This document shows positions 46,493 through 58,466 of a stretch of 64,000 nt of DNA, piece after piece. Source of the DNA: Rutidosis leptorrhynchoides (lineage: Eukaryota > Streptophyta > Magnoliopsida > Asterales > Asteraceae); NCBI RefSeq assembly GCF_046630445.1, contig NC_092334.1, positions 109,317,001 through 109,381,000 on the forward strand, written 5' to 3'. Positions within the stretch are counted from its first letter, which is position 1, and the number at the start of each line of letters is the position of its first letter. The translations under genes and the position numbers were made by a program. The notes below the pieces were generated by a model. That model was not told the origin of the DNA and did no database searches. It saw only the letters and a program-made list of their open reading frames with translations.

Positions 46493-47551
46493 TGTGATGA
46501 CCCGGAAAATTCTGACCAAATTTAAACTTAATCTTGTATGATTAACGTTTCCGACACGATAAACAAAGTCTATGAAGTTAAATCTCAAAATTTTAAACTG
46601 TTCAATTAACCTTCGATTGTTCTCAACGAAACGCGAACAATTATATATAGATACATATACTATAACTTGAAAATGTAACAAAGTGTTGAGGATATGATAC
46701 TGTGCATTAAACTTATTGGTTTGATTATCTGATTGATATATTTAACTACAGAGTTAAAAGATTATGCCAAACGATTCAAGTAAAAGATATTTACTGAGTC
46801 TCTTAAGAATTATGATATTATTACGTGTCTCTGTTGAGAGGTCCACGTTGATTTGAGAAATTATTCATTTTTAACGGTATTCAGAATAAATGGTGAATTA
46901 TTTGTTTAAGTAACGTAATTTGGACACATACAATAATAAGGAATATTAACTGTTAAGAATTAATTATATGAATAACTTGCGATACGTATTTTAAAACGTG
47001 TTTATAAATATTGAGAATAGATATTAACTTGGTTATGAAACGTTTGATAAATACTATTATATTAATAAATAACGAGACAATGATTTATAGAAGTAAATGA
47101 CCAAAATACTCGAAAGTTTAAGATATACTTTGGGTGGTATAATTTAGGGATAATTTAAGGCTATATTTTGACAAAGGTACGTGTCCCAGAATGAAAATTA
47201 CAAGTTTTCTCAGCGTACGAAGGGACACTCGAAAAACCGGAACCGGGACATAAGTTGCGTAACAACGTACGACTTATCGGAACAAAAATTACAAGTTAAC
47301 TATGCATGTGAATTTAATATAATATATAATTAATTATACAAATTAAATATATTATATATATTATTAATTATTATGTCGACAAACAAAAATACAAAAAAAT
47401 GTGAGTTGGATTTTAGGGCCATGCGATCGCATGGAAAATAGGCATAAAACCCACGCGATCGCATTGGGTCAGATTTCAAGAAAGGTCTATAAATTGAATT
47501 CGTTTTTGCTCAGTTTACACACACTTATTACTCCGTATTTATTTTATTTAA

Positions 47552-47603
<52 letters not shown>

Positions 47604-49271
47604 TATTATTAAATTATTATTAATCTTAATATTTTTAGTAATATTATACATAAAATATTACGACAAGGTTATGAGCATGTCACTTTTAAAAATGAGTTTT
47701 ACAAGCGGGATAGAGCTAAGGAAATTATGAGTTATTGCCAAAGAGGTTATGGGTAATGTTCGGGGATATATTTATGAATCAAACCTAGTGTTTATCATCT
47801 CCGTTACGTCTACGTACTTTCCTACAATATTGAATCTCAATATTAATACGTAAGTACTTATATTTTATCTATTATATATTAATAGTGTATCCATGTCTAG
47901 TACTCGAGTATATATATTTATACATACTTGTATGCTAAATTTCTTCGTTAAACAGTTTATAATGAATTACGAATTAAATTCATATATTACTGGTAAAAGG
48001 TATATGATATACATGTTTTTGGAAAGCTGTCGAAAAATCGATAACTTTTCATTTAGACACCGAATAGTTTCGATGAACGGATTAAAAGATATGATCAACT
48101 GAATTATGATTGACGTTAATTGAAATTGCTAAAGTGAATTTTTACGAGATTGGTAAAGTGAATTTTTAAATATTACCAACCGAGTAAATGAATCTTTATA
48201 TAAGGCAAGTCTCATTTTATTAAACTATTGTCAAAATTGACTTTTTGAAACGACTTTGGATAACTTTTGTATGTCGATCTCGAGCATTAGGATTGTGATA
48301 CACTATGACCTGACCTAGCTTGATAGACATTTATTGACCAACATATGTTCTCTAGGTTGAGATCTACGATTCTTTGATATACCGAGTTTCGGTCACATTA
48401 CGATGAACAACTGTATGTGCTGCTAAGGTGAGTTTCATTTGCTCCCTTTTTAATTACTTTTGCAATCTATATTTTTGGGCTGAGAATACATGCACTTTAT
48501 TTTAAACGCAATGGATACAAGTACATACTAAATTCTACACTGAGTTTGAACCGAAAATCCCTTAGCTTTGGTAACTAGTAACTGCCGGTTATAAGAACTG
48601 GTGGGCGCGAGTAGTTGTATATGGATCCATAGGGCTTGATATCCCTGTCCGAGCTAGAGCACTAGCCTTTTAACGGACGTATGCTATTTGAGAAGCGTAC
48701 ACGTTGGTTTGCGTGTATTATTAAGATGATTATACAAAGGGTACAAATTATATATACGTTAAGTTTAGTTACCAGGGTGCTCAATTTCGTAGAATATTTT
48801 GATAAACGTTTCTGGATGAAACAACTGAAATCTTGTGATCCATCTTTATATACAGATTATGCGAAACATACAAACTATGAACTCACCAACCTTTGTGTTG
48901 ACACTTGTTAGCATGTTTATTCTCAGGTTCCCTAGAAGTCTTCCGCTGTTTGCTTATATGATAGACAAGCTATGTGCATGGAGTCTTAAATGGCATATTT
49001 TTCAAGAAAACGTTGCATTCACCAATTCATCATCATGTACCTTATTTTGACTGCATTGTCAACGGAAGTACTATTGTAAACTATTATATACGGTGATTGT
49101 GTATATGTAGAAATCATCAGATGTCGAAAACCTTTGATTTAAATATTCATTTATGGTGTGCCTTTTCAAAAGAATGCAATGTTTACAAAACGTATCATAT
49201 AGAGTCAAATACCTCGCAATGAAATCAATGAATGACGTGTTCGTCCATATAGATTTGGAGCAATCGTTACA
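46493..49271 (+). repeat. 5' LTR of the nested LARD-like element
   Basis: 2779 bp. It carries a palindrome pair, a TATA box at 47488-47493 and an (ATT)n microsatellite at about 47551-47614. Confidence 0.93.
47420..47465. promoter_or_regulatory. Paired palindrome, LARD 5' LTR
   Basis: An exact CATGCGATCGCATG at 47420 and a variant CACGCGATCGCATT at 47452, starts 32 bp apart. TATAAA starts 36 bp after the second. Confidence 0.9.
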
Positions 49272-49273
49272 GT

Positions 49274-49285
49274 TGGTATCAGAGC
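49274..49285 (+). promoter_or_regulatory. Primer binding site of the LARD-like element
   Basis: TGGTATCAGAGC two bases after the 5' LTR, tRNA-Met type. Confidence 0.92.
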
Positions 49286-49654
49286 GTTGGTCCTAGTGAA
49301 CCAGGTCTTGCATGAGTGTGTCTAACTGATAGTTGTTAGGATGCATTAGTAAGTCTGGACTTCGACCGTGTCTGCATGTTAAAAGTTTTGCTTATCATTT
49401 CTTGTCGAAAATTACCTGCTTATCATTCCTAGTCTAGACATGTTTTACTGCATTGATTGCATGAATAGTGTATAGAAAAAATTCATATCTTAGCGTATCT
49501 GTTACTGTAAACTTTTCCTGACATCTTCTGAAAATTTCTCCGTGATTTATGGAATTTGGTATTATATATACATATGTAAATTATGTATTGAAAAATACCA
49601 AACTAAATTCTATAATCTAATTCATATCAAAAATCATCTCCCTAATTATACAAG

Positions 49655-50241
49655 ATGGATCCCGTATCTAGTTCAAATTCCTTAAACTCTGACAGCTATT
49701 CTGATATGGATATTCACCTGAATTCCGAAGACAGTGTAACTGGAATGGATCAACCAATTAGCCATCATCTATTCTGGATGAATTGGGGATGGGTTCGTAG
49801 CTTACTTAATTATTGGAGACAAGAAGAAGGCGACCCTTCCATCCACCACATTGCCCTCTTGGCGAAGAATCTGAAGCACTTACCGGTGAACCTATTTGAG
49901 ACACCATTTTCTCTCTCATTTCTAGAGTATCTCGTCACGATAATATACTATCTCAAATTCTGGATCTTATTCATCCGCTCGTCCGAACCGCCAATCATCC
50001 CGGTGTAGTAGAAGTCAACGAGCTTCGTGCTCGGGTAGTGACTTTGGAGAATATGGTGCAAAGGTTACAAACATCAGCAGCATCACCGGCATCAACAGTA
50101 CCACCGACAAGAACACCAGCAGTACCATTACCACCACCAACAGCATCCGCATCGCAAACCTCAACTTCACAATCTGTCCCACGAGCATCAACGTCATACG
50201 CACCATATTTATCAAGAAATACCAGCAACAATAACCGATGA
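49655..50241 (+). pseudogene. Gag-like ORF of the LARD-like element, frameshifted
   Basis: ATG 49655 starts a Ser/Asp-rich N-terminus, followed by a hydrophobic, Trp-rich stretch around residues 41-60. Near 49900 the sensible frame shifts by one. It then continues as SQILDLIHPLVRTANHPGVV, a short heptad-like helix (ELRARVVTLENMVQRL) and a Pro/Ala/Thr/Ser-rich tail ending at 50239-50241. There is no zinc knuckle. The position right after the primer site supports a gag-like role; I do not recognise a specific family. Confidence 0.5.
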
Positions 50242-52994
50242 AGTATTAACTCATTTTTCCCTGAAGAAATTTTATGTATATTTAATATATATGAATTTTG
50301 AAATCAAAATAAATCTTTTCGTACTAAGCTATTACGTGTGAATCTTAACTGGTAGGTACTACTCGGTTATTTCATATTACTAATATGCAATGATGTACAT
50401 CCTTCCTTAACAACTTAACCATTGTTAACTACAATCTCTGTTTCAACTTAATGAATTCCATTTCATAATAAACCAGGTGTATTATTCAGTTACATAATTG
50501 ATTTTACATTTTCATTTTCGATGTACTCGAAACTTTCCAGAAAACATCATCTGTGCCTTGTAAGGTTCACAAAAATTCTACGAGCATCAACATCCTTCAT
50601 CGAGGAATAAGAATAAATAATGAAGTATCGATTACATTAGCGAAATACTCCGCAAAGATTATGTAATCTTTAATGTTTTAGAGATTAATCATTTCTAAGT
50701 CAAGCTGAAAATTAAATGAGCTTAATATGATATTAACTCATTAAATCTGTGTTACATCTGAAGAAAATATACATACATATATTTTCATAAAGACGGTAAT
50801 AAAAATTCTTTTGTATAAAGTATTAATTGTGAAATCTTTAACGGGTAGGTAATACCAGGGAAATATATAAGTTCGCAGTTAATATGTTACACTGTACATT
50901 CTTCAACTTTGATTCAAAAATTATTAACTATGCTCACAGCGATATACAATCGTTTCCATACAAATTCAATTACATATTCTGATATTGACAGAGCAGAATC
51001 CAAGTCAAGATTTAACAAGTGACATCATTCTTAGATCTCTACATCTTTCAAAGCTTACTTTGACTTCAAAACGGTGAAAGATCCTTTAGCATTGTTATTA
51101 CCGAAAATAATCTTGCAATTTCTTTTCAAAGTATCCAGTTTTATCACACTTCCAACCAGTCAACTTCAACTTTTCAGATTAAGCCTTATTGTAACCTTGA
51201 TATATACGTTTTGTCACTGGGGAACCTTTCATGTTCCGCCACATTAGCAGTAAATTTACCAAACAACTTTATTAATCCTTGACCTTTCGAAAAATTCTTA
51301 TACTCATTGAAACCCTATCATGTACTCATCCACATCTTGTAAAACTAATTTCCATACCAACCACCGGGAATTAGCAATCAGTATTTTGAATCTCGCAGCA
51401 TTTTCTACGACAACAGTTATATATATATATATATATAACATCTATCTTCTAGACTTACATACTTCGAATGTGAAGTTTCTGAAAAACACCCCAAACTACG
51501 AAACTAGTTCTACGAATTTTGGAAAAATACTGATGAAGCAGCAAAAACTATAAACGACTTTAACAGTCGAAAGTTTGATGATAAAGAGTAGTGTGTTGGA
51601 AAAGCACAGAAAAAGAGAAGGTTTGAAACTGGAAAACGGGTTGAGCAAAGTATGAAGGAAGCTGTAGACAAATCACAAGGACGAAATCTACCTTCAAAGA
51701 ATCCAAATGATTCAGTGTCTGCTGAAACCATTAGTAAGAATCTTACTTCTTATTCTAAACCTTCACAGACAGATTTTCCGCATCATCCTCTGATATTAGA
51801 AATTCTAAGATATCATCGTATCTTCCATTATAAATATCCTCCATATTTCTGAAGATATTTTCATAACTATTCTTATCTGAAATCATTTATCTCTTCACGC
51901 TATCTGTGTTACATCATAAAAGAAACTATTTTAGTTTCTAATTTCTGAAAATTTCGAAAAATTGATGTTTTTGAAGTAGTGTTGGGAATTGAAACATGAG
52001 TTAGTATAATATAATGACACTTGATCAACGTGATTATATTACAGTAAGTCATGCTGAGTTTCTAATGGAATGTGATAAAGGTTCACAGATCATACCCTCA
52101 TCATGAACCATGTTACATAACTCTTTCATTCTATATAATCTCTAAAAATATCAAGAAAATATTTTTCTTGATGATTCGGTCTTTTCTAGATATTATGGTA
52201 ATTTGACAAATCAAATCTTGTTATTACCTTTCCTTTCTACTTTGTATATTATGATCATTCGAAACTCCATACCTACGAATTCTGGACCATTATTCGCTTG
52301 ACTTAAAGTCGGGAAGAGAAAACGAAAGCATGAAGCTCCGAAATATAATGGAAAATATAAAGCCCAAAAACAATCCCAAAATTACAAACCGTGTATATCA
52401 ATGCGTATAGCAATATAAAGACACGAAAGAATAAAAAACAATATAACCTCAAGGTAATAGTAGAAGAAAATAACCTCCTCTGGTGGCAGATGAAAAAGAA
52501 GAATGAATGATATGATAGCCAAGAAAATATCAAGAATCAGAACTGGATGAAGCATTTTCACAAATCTTTTGTAAGTATGAAATAAGAAAGAAGATTATAA
52601 GAGTGGTGAAAATAAATGAAACGGAAGAGGATAATTTATAGCAAAATATCAGACATAGCAATCGAGGCAGATTACGCATTTAATCAAAGGAAATCCTAAT
52701 TTCCTTAAATTCCGAAGAATCAAATCTTATTTAAATTATGAAGATTTTATATTCCTTAAATTCCGGAAATCAATCGTTACTACATCAAGAGATAAGACGA
52801 ATCTCTATTCTCCATTTCACTCGATTACGATAACTTCTCTCATACGCTTCGAGTAATTGGATTGTTTTATCCATATTATTCAACGGTGATAAAACTCTAT
52901 TTATCGACTCATATTCGTCATAAAAACATTTTTATTGTTAGCCATGACAACCTCACTCAAATTTTGGGACGAAATTTCTTTAACGGGTAGGTAC
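50242..52994. other. Non-coding interior of the LARD-like element
   Basis: No pol and no long ORF. The phrase ACTGGTAGGTACTACT or AACGGGTAGGTAATACC recurs near 50349 and 50838. A close copy, TAACGGGTAGGTAC, sits directly before the 3' LTR (52981-52994), where it must serve as the purine tract. Confidence 0.6.
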
Positions 52995-53920
52995 TGTGAT
53001 GACCCGGAAAATTCTGACCAAATTTAAACTTAATCTTGTATGATTAAGGTTTTCGACACGATAAACAAAGTCTATGAAGTTAAATCTCAAAATTTTAAAC
53101 TGTTCAATTAACCTTCGATTGTTCTCAACGAAACGCGAAAAATTATATATAGATACATATACTATAACTTGAAAACGTAACAAAGTGTTGAGGATATGAT
53201 ACTGTGCATTAAACTTATTGGTTTGATTATCTGATTGATATATTTAACTACAGAGTTAAAAGATTATGCCAAACGATTCAAGTAAAAGATATTTACTGAG
53301 TCTCTTAAGAATTATGATATTATTACGTGTCTCTGTTGAGAGGTCCACGTTGATTTGAGAAATTATTCATTTTTAACGGTATTCGGAATAAATGGTCAAT
53401 TATTTGTTTAAATAACGTAATTTGGACACATACAATAATAAGGAATATTAACTGTTAAGAATTAATTATATGAATAACTTGCGATACGTATTTTAAAACG
53501 TGTTTATAAATATTGAGAATAGATATTAACTTGGTTATGAAACGTTTGATAAATACTATTATATTAATAAATAACGAGACAATGATTTATAGAAGTAAAT
53601 GACCAAAATACTCGAAAGTTTAAGATATACTTTGGGTGGTATAATTTAGGGATAATTTAAGGCTATATTTTGACAAAGGTACGTGTCCCAGAATGAAAAT
53701 TACAAGTTTTCTCAGCGTACGAAGGGACACTCGAAAAACCGGAACCGGGACATAAGTCGCGTAACAACGTACGACTTATCGGAACAAAAATTACAAGTTA
53801 ACTATGCATGTGAATTTAATATAATATATAATTAATTATATAAATTAAATATATTATATATATTATTAATTATTATGTCGACAAACAAAAATACAAAAAA
53901 TGTGAGCTGGATTTTGGGGC

Positions 53921-53966
53921 CATGCGATCGCATGGAAAATAGGCATAAAACCCATGCGATCGCATG
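53921..53966. promoter_or_regulatory. Paired palindrome, LARD 3' LTR
   Basis: Two exact CATGCGATCGCATG copies start at 53921 and 53953 (32 bp apart). TATAAA is at 53989-53994, 36 bp after the second. Confidence 0.92.
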
Positions 53967-54052
53967 GGGTCAGATTTCAGGAAAGGTCTATAAATTGAAT
54001 TCGTTTTTGCTCAGTTTACACACACTTATTACTCCGTATTTACTTTATTTAA

Positions 54053-54092
<40 letters not shown>

Positions 54093-54268
54093 TATTAAAT
54101 TATTATTAATCTTAATATTTTTAGTAATATTATACATAAAATATTACGACAAGGTTATGAGCATGTCACTTTTAAAAATGAGTTTTACGATCGGGATAGA
54201 GCTAAGGAAATTATGGGTTATTGCCAAGGAGGTTATGGGTAATGTTCGGGGATATATTTATGAATCAA

Positions 54269-56806
54269 TGTCATAACCCGACCTTAACCATAAGGACGAA
54301 TACAATAACATATGATTTCATCGCGAGGTATTGACCTCTATATGCGACGTTTTTCAAAAACTGCATTCGTTTTTACAATACAAACCATAACTTTTATTAC
54401 AAATACAAGGTTTAAACAAGATAATAATGATTATCGTTTAGCGATAATCTTAGACTTACAAACTTTACATGTGATAATAACAATACGACTTCCAACATAT
54501 TTTACATTACAAATCCTCCGATATGCAGTTTTATTTTTGACACAAATATGCATACTCAAGATCTTGCTTAAATTTAACATGTTGCAGCGGAAGCTTTTAG
54601 TTATCACCTGAGAATAAACATGCTTAAAACGTCAACATAAAGTTGGTGAGATATAGGTTTAATGCCGACAGCGTTATGAATATAGACCGCAAGATTTCAT
54701 ATATACCCGTTTTAATAAAAATATTCTAAGTTGTTGAGCACTTGATAACCATACTTAACATTTAATCAACGTCGCATATTCCCTTTATTATGAAATCTTA
54801 CTACACCGTACCAAGTGTAGTCACCAAAACGAAGTACTGTGCAACCGTTGAATACTGGTCGTCCAGTCCGGTTGGGGTTGTCAGGCCCGATAGATCTATC
54901 AACAGGATTCGCGTTTACAATACCGCATGTAAATAGTAGTTACCAAGTTACAGGGAGATATGCCAGTGGTACAACTCAACGTAGAATATATAATTTTAAT
55001 CACTTGTGTCCATAACGTAAATCATAAAATGCATGTATTCTCATCCCGAAATATTTAGAGTTTAAAAGTGGGACTATATACTCACCTTTTCCTTGAAGGT
55101 ATTTAACTCGACTTGGTCTCCGATAGATATCACGAACCTAACCATATATATAATATATCAACATATTTTCTTTTCAAGTAATCGTTACATATATATATAC
55201 TTATAATACTTTTAATATTTTCTTAGTCCGTAGTTAGCAGTCTGTTGTTAATCGTCCACAATTAGTTGCTCAAAAAATAAATAAAGACCCCATCGTATTC
55301 GTATTGATCAGAATTAATCTCGACCCATGGTACCATGTTGTCAAATGACGTGTTGCGTACATAAAGTACCGTGTTGTCAGATGACGTGTTGCGTACAATC
55401 ATGAGGTCTTATGAATAATCTTCTCGTGTTGTTTACGGGTGGTCCTGAAATATATAAAATCAAATCAGAGTAAATATATATTAAATATTAGGTTAATTAG
55501 CCAAGATATGATTAATCCAATTTTGTCATAATATGATATATTACAGGTTTTGAAGTGTTTTAAAAATCAAATTAGAAGGATCTATTTAGTTTGCGAACAG
55601 GTTTGAAATCATTCAAACTATGTTCTTGTTGTTAAAAATTTTATAACACAAAATAAGATAGCTATATAAATATGAATCGAATAAGATTATGAATAAGGTT
55701 ACTACCTCAAGTTACTTGGATAAAGCTACTGGAAAAGATAGAAAATAATCTTGATCAAACTTTCTTATGATGATTATAGGTTGTTCATGAAGCTAGTTCT
55801 TCATGAGTATTTGATGAGATTGTGAAGAACACTTAGAGTTCCTAAGAGTGTGTTTTTGGTTAGAGAAAGATGGTTGTAAGAATGAAATGAAAAACCAAGG
55901 TGATGGTGATACTTATAGGACAGTCTGGTTGTTGAGGGAACAAAGACAAATTATTGTGTTGAATTTTTGAGTAATAATGTATGCTAGCTTACAAATAAGA
56001 TTCCCTCTTATCTAGGGCAGATCTAAGGCTGATAAGGATATTGATTTGATGTGTATTTACCAATAGTAAATACGTATAGATGATGGGTATGATACGGTAA
56101 AAGAAGCTCAAAATCGGGCTTTTATTTTGGGTCCAACCGGGCCAAAAATAAAATTTTAAGACATTTTTAATAAAGCAATGTTAGCCCAAAAAAAAAAAAT
56201 TCCAAGCTAACCTGGCAGCTCGACCCCAGCCAGGGGCTCTGCCCCTTGGACCCCGCCAGGGGTTTCCACCCCTTGGACCCCGCTTATCGGGGGCGCTGCC
56301 CCCGAACCCCCGTCATAATCAAGATAAGTTCAAACAAGTGTGCACTCCACACTTCCCCAAACTTTTTCGATATTTATCAAGATTATTTTGGTTACAAATT
56401 AATCCCATTACACTTAAATCATATTGGTGACATAAATCACAACACATTATAGATTGTAAGTATATATGTCAAAGAACGTTACATATAGTTATCGTTTTGG
56501 AAACTTAAGTTAGTGGTCTCAAAGTATACTTATAACTCATTGTTGTTAGTTCACAATGAAATGTTAATCCATCCTTAAATCATGTTAAATATGTATAGAT
56601 ATGTACATATACATAATAGTATAATTATCGTGTGTTATATAGTTTGTGATATCATCGGTCAAATTGGACGGTCAAACGTTGTGTAAAACTCTTTTCAAAA
56701 ATATAAGTCTCAACAGTTTGGATTGCTTATCATGTTGGTAAGGTTTAATTTATGTAAATATTAATCTCATAAGTATAGAACGATCGGAAAATTCCGGGTC
56801 GTTACA
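54269..56806 (-). mobile_element. Solo gypsy LTR, antisense, inside the LARD 3' LTR
   Basis: 2538 bp bounded by TGTCATAACCCGACC and GGTCGTTACA, flanked by the perfect duplication ATCAA (54264-54268 and 56807-56811). On the minus strand it starts TGTAACGACCCGGAA. Near its end it has TACCTCGCGATGAAATCA, like the end of the host LTR (TACCTCGCAATGAAATCA), so the two LTRs are distant relatives. There is no internal region. A GC-rich block at about 56218-56312 has repeated CCCC(T)TGGACCCCG words. No palindrome pair was seen. Confidence 0.92.
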
Positions 56807-58322
56807 ATCAAACCTAGTGTTTATCATCTCCGTTACGTCTACGTACTTTCCTACAATATTGAATCTCAATATTAATACGTAAGTACTTATATTTTATCTA
56901 TTATATATTAATAGTGTATCTATGTCTAGTACTCGAGTATATATATTTATACATGCTTGTATGCTAAATTTCTTCGTTAAACAGTTTATAATGAATCACG
57001 AATTAAATTCATATATTACTGGTAAAAGGTATATGATATACATGTTTTTGGAAAGCTGGCGAAAAATCGATAACTTTTCATTTAGACACCGAATAGTTTC
57101 GATGGACGGATTAAAAGATATGATCAACTGAATTATGATTGACGTTAATTGAAATTGCTTTTGAATCTACAATTAAGATTTAAACAACTTGTTTACGAGA
57201 TTGATAAAGTGAATTTTTAAATATTACCAATCGAGTAAATGAATCTTTATATAAGGCAAGTCTCATTTTATTAAACTATTGTCAAAATTGACTTTTTGAA
57301 ACGACTTTGGATAACTTTTGTATGTCGATCTCGAGCATTAGGATTGTGATACACTATGACCTGACCTAGCTTGATAGACATTTATTGACCAACATATGTT
57401 CTCTAGGTTGATATCTACGATTCTTTGATATACAGAGTTTCGGTCACATTACGATGAACAACTGTATGTGCTGCTAAGGTGAGTTTCATTTGCTCCCTTT
57501 TTAATTACTTTTGTAATCTATATTTTTGTGCTGAGAATACATGTACTTTATTTTAAACGCAATGGATACAAGTACATACTAAATTCTACACTGAGTTTGA
57601 ACCGAAAATCCCTTAGCTTTGGTAACTAGTAACTGCCGGTTATAAGAACTGGTGGGCGCGAGTAGTTGTATATGGATCCATAGGGCTTGATATCCCCGTC
57701 CGAGCTAGAGCACTAGCCTTTTAACGGACGTATGCTATTTGAGAAGCGTACACGTTGGTTTGCGTGTATTATTAAGATGATTATACAAAGGGTACAAATT
57801 TTATATACGTTAAGTTTAGTTACCAGGGTGCTCAATTTCGTAGAATATTTTGATAAACGTTTCTGGATGAAACAACTGAAATCTTGTGATCCATCTTTAT
57901 ATACAGATTAAGCGAAACATACAAACTATGAACTCACCAACCTTTGTGTTGACACTTGTTAGCATGTTTATTCTCAGGTTCCCTAGAAGTCTTCCGCTGT
58001 TTGCTTATATGATAGACAAGCTATGTGCATGGAGTCTTATATGGCATATTTTTTAAGAAAACGTTGCATTCACCAATTCATCATCATGTACCTTATTTTG
58101 ACTGCATTGTCAACGGAAGTATTATTGTAAACTATTATATACGGTGATTGTCTATATGTAGAAATCATCAGATGTCGAAAACCGTTGCTTTAAATATTCA
58201 TTTATGGTGTGCCTTTTCAAAAGAAGGCAATGTTTACAAAACGTATCATATAGAGTCAAATACCTCGCAATGAAATCAATGAATGACGTGTTCGTCCATA
58301 TGGATTTGGAGCGATCGTTACA

Positions 58323-58466
58323 GACTGTAAACCACATCGTTACTACCATTGTTTATACCACCGTATAGAAATCACTGATGTACAAAGTGTGAAGAATAAA
58401 GAAGTGATTCTAGTATTTCAAGACTATATTGCTTGAGGACAAGCAACACTCAAGTGTGGGAATATT
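58323..58466 (+). other. Athila sequence with polypurine tract before the 3' LTR
   Basis: Resumes the Athila 3' region after the nested element. CAAGTGTGGGAATATT directly precedes the 3' LTR and acts as the PPT. Confidence 0.75.

Larger units (their letters stand above)
46493..58322 (+). mobile_element. Large LTR retrotransposon without pol, nested in Athila
   Basis: The 5' LTR 46493-49271 and 3' LTR 52995-58322 start TGTGATGACCCGG and end in CGTTACA. The target duplication GACTG is perfect (46488-46492 and 58323-58327). The primer site TGGTATCAGAGC is at 49274. The 3.7-kb internal region has only a gag-like frame and no enzymes, so this is a LARD-like non-autonomous element. Its own length, without the solo LTR at 54269-56806, is about 9.3 kb. 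LTR differences are roughly 1-2% by eye plus a short replaced segment near 48133 and 57160. Confidence 0.93.
52995..58322 (+). repeat. 3' LTR of the LARD-like element, split by a solo LTR
   Basis: Corresponds to 46493-49271 once 54269-56806 plus one copy of ATCAA is removed. (ATT)n microsatellite at about 54052-54090. Confidence 0.92.

Noticed and set aside
47401..47730. Plus-strand ORF with a long Tyr run (also at 53875-54276)
   Set aside because: The Tyr run is an (ATT)n microsatellite inside an LTR; the frames differ between the two LTR copies.
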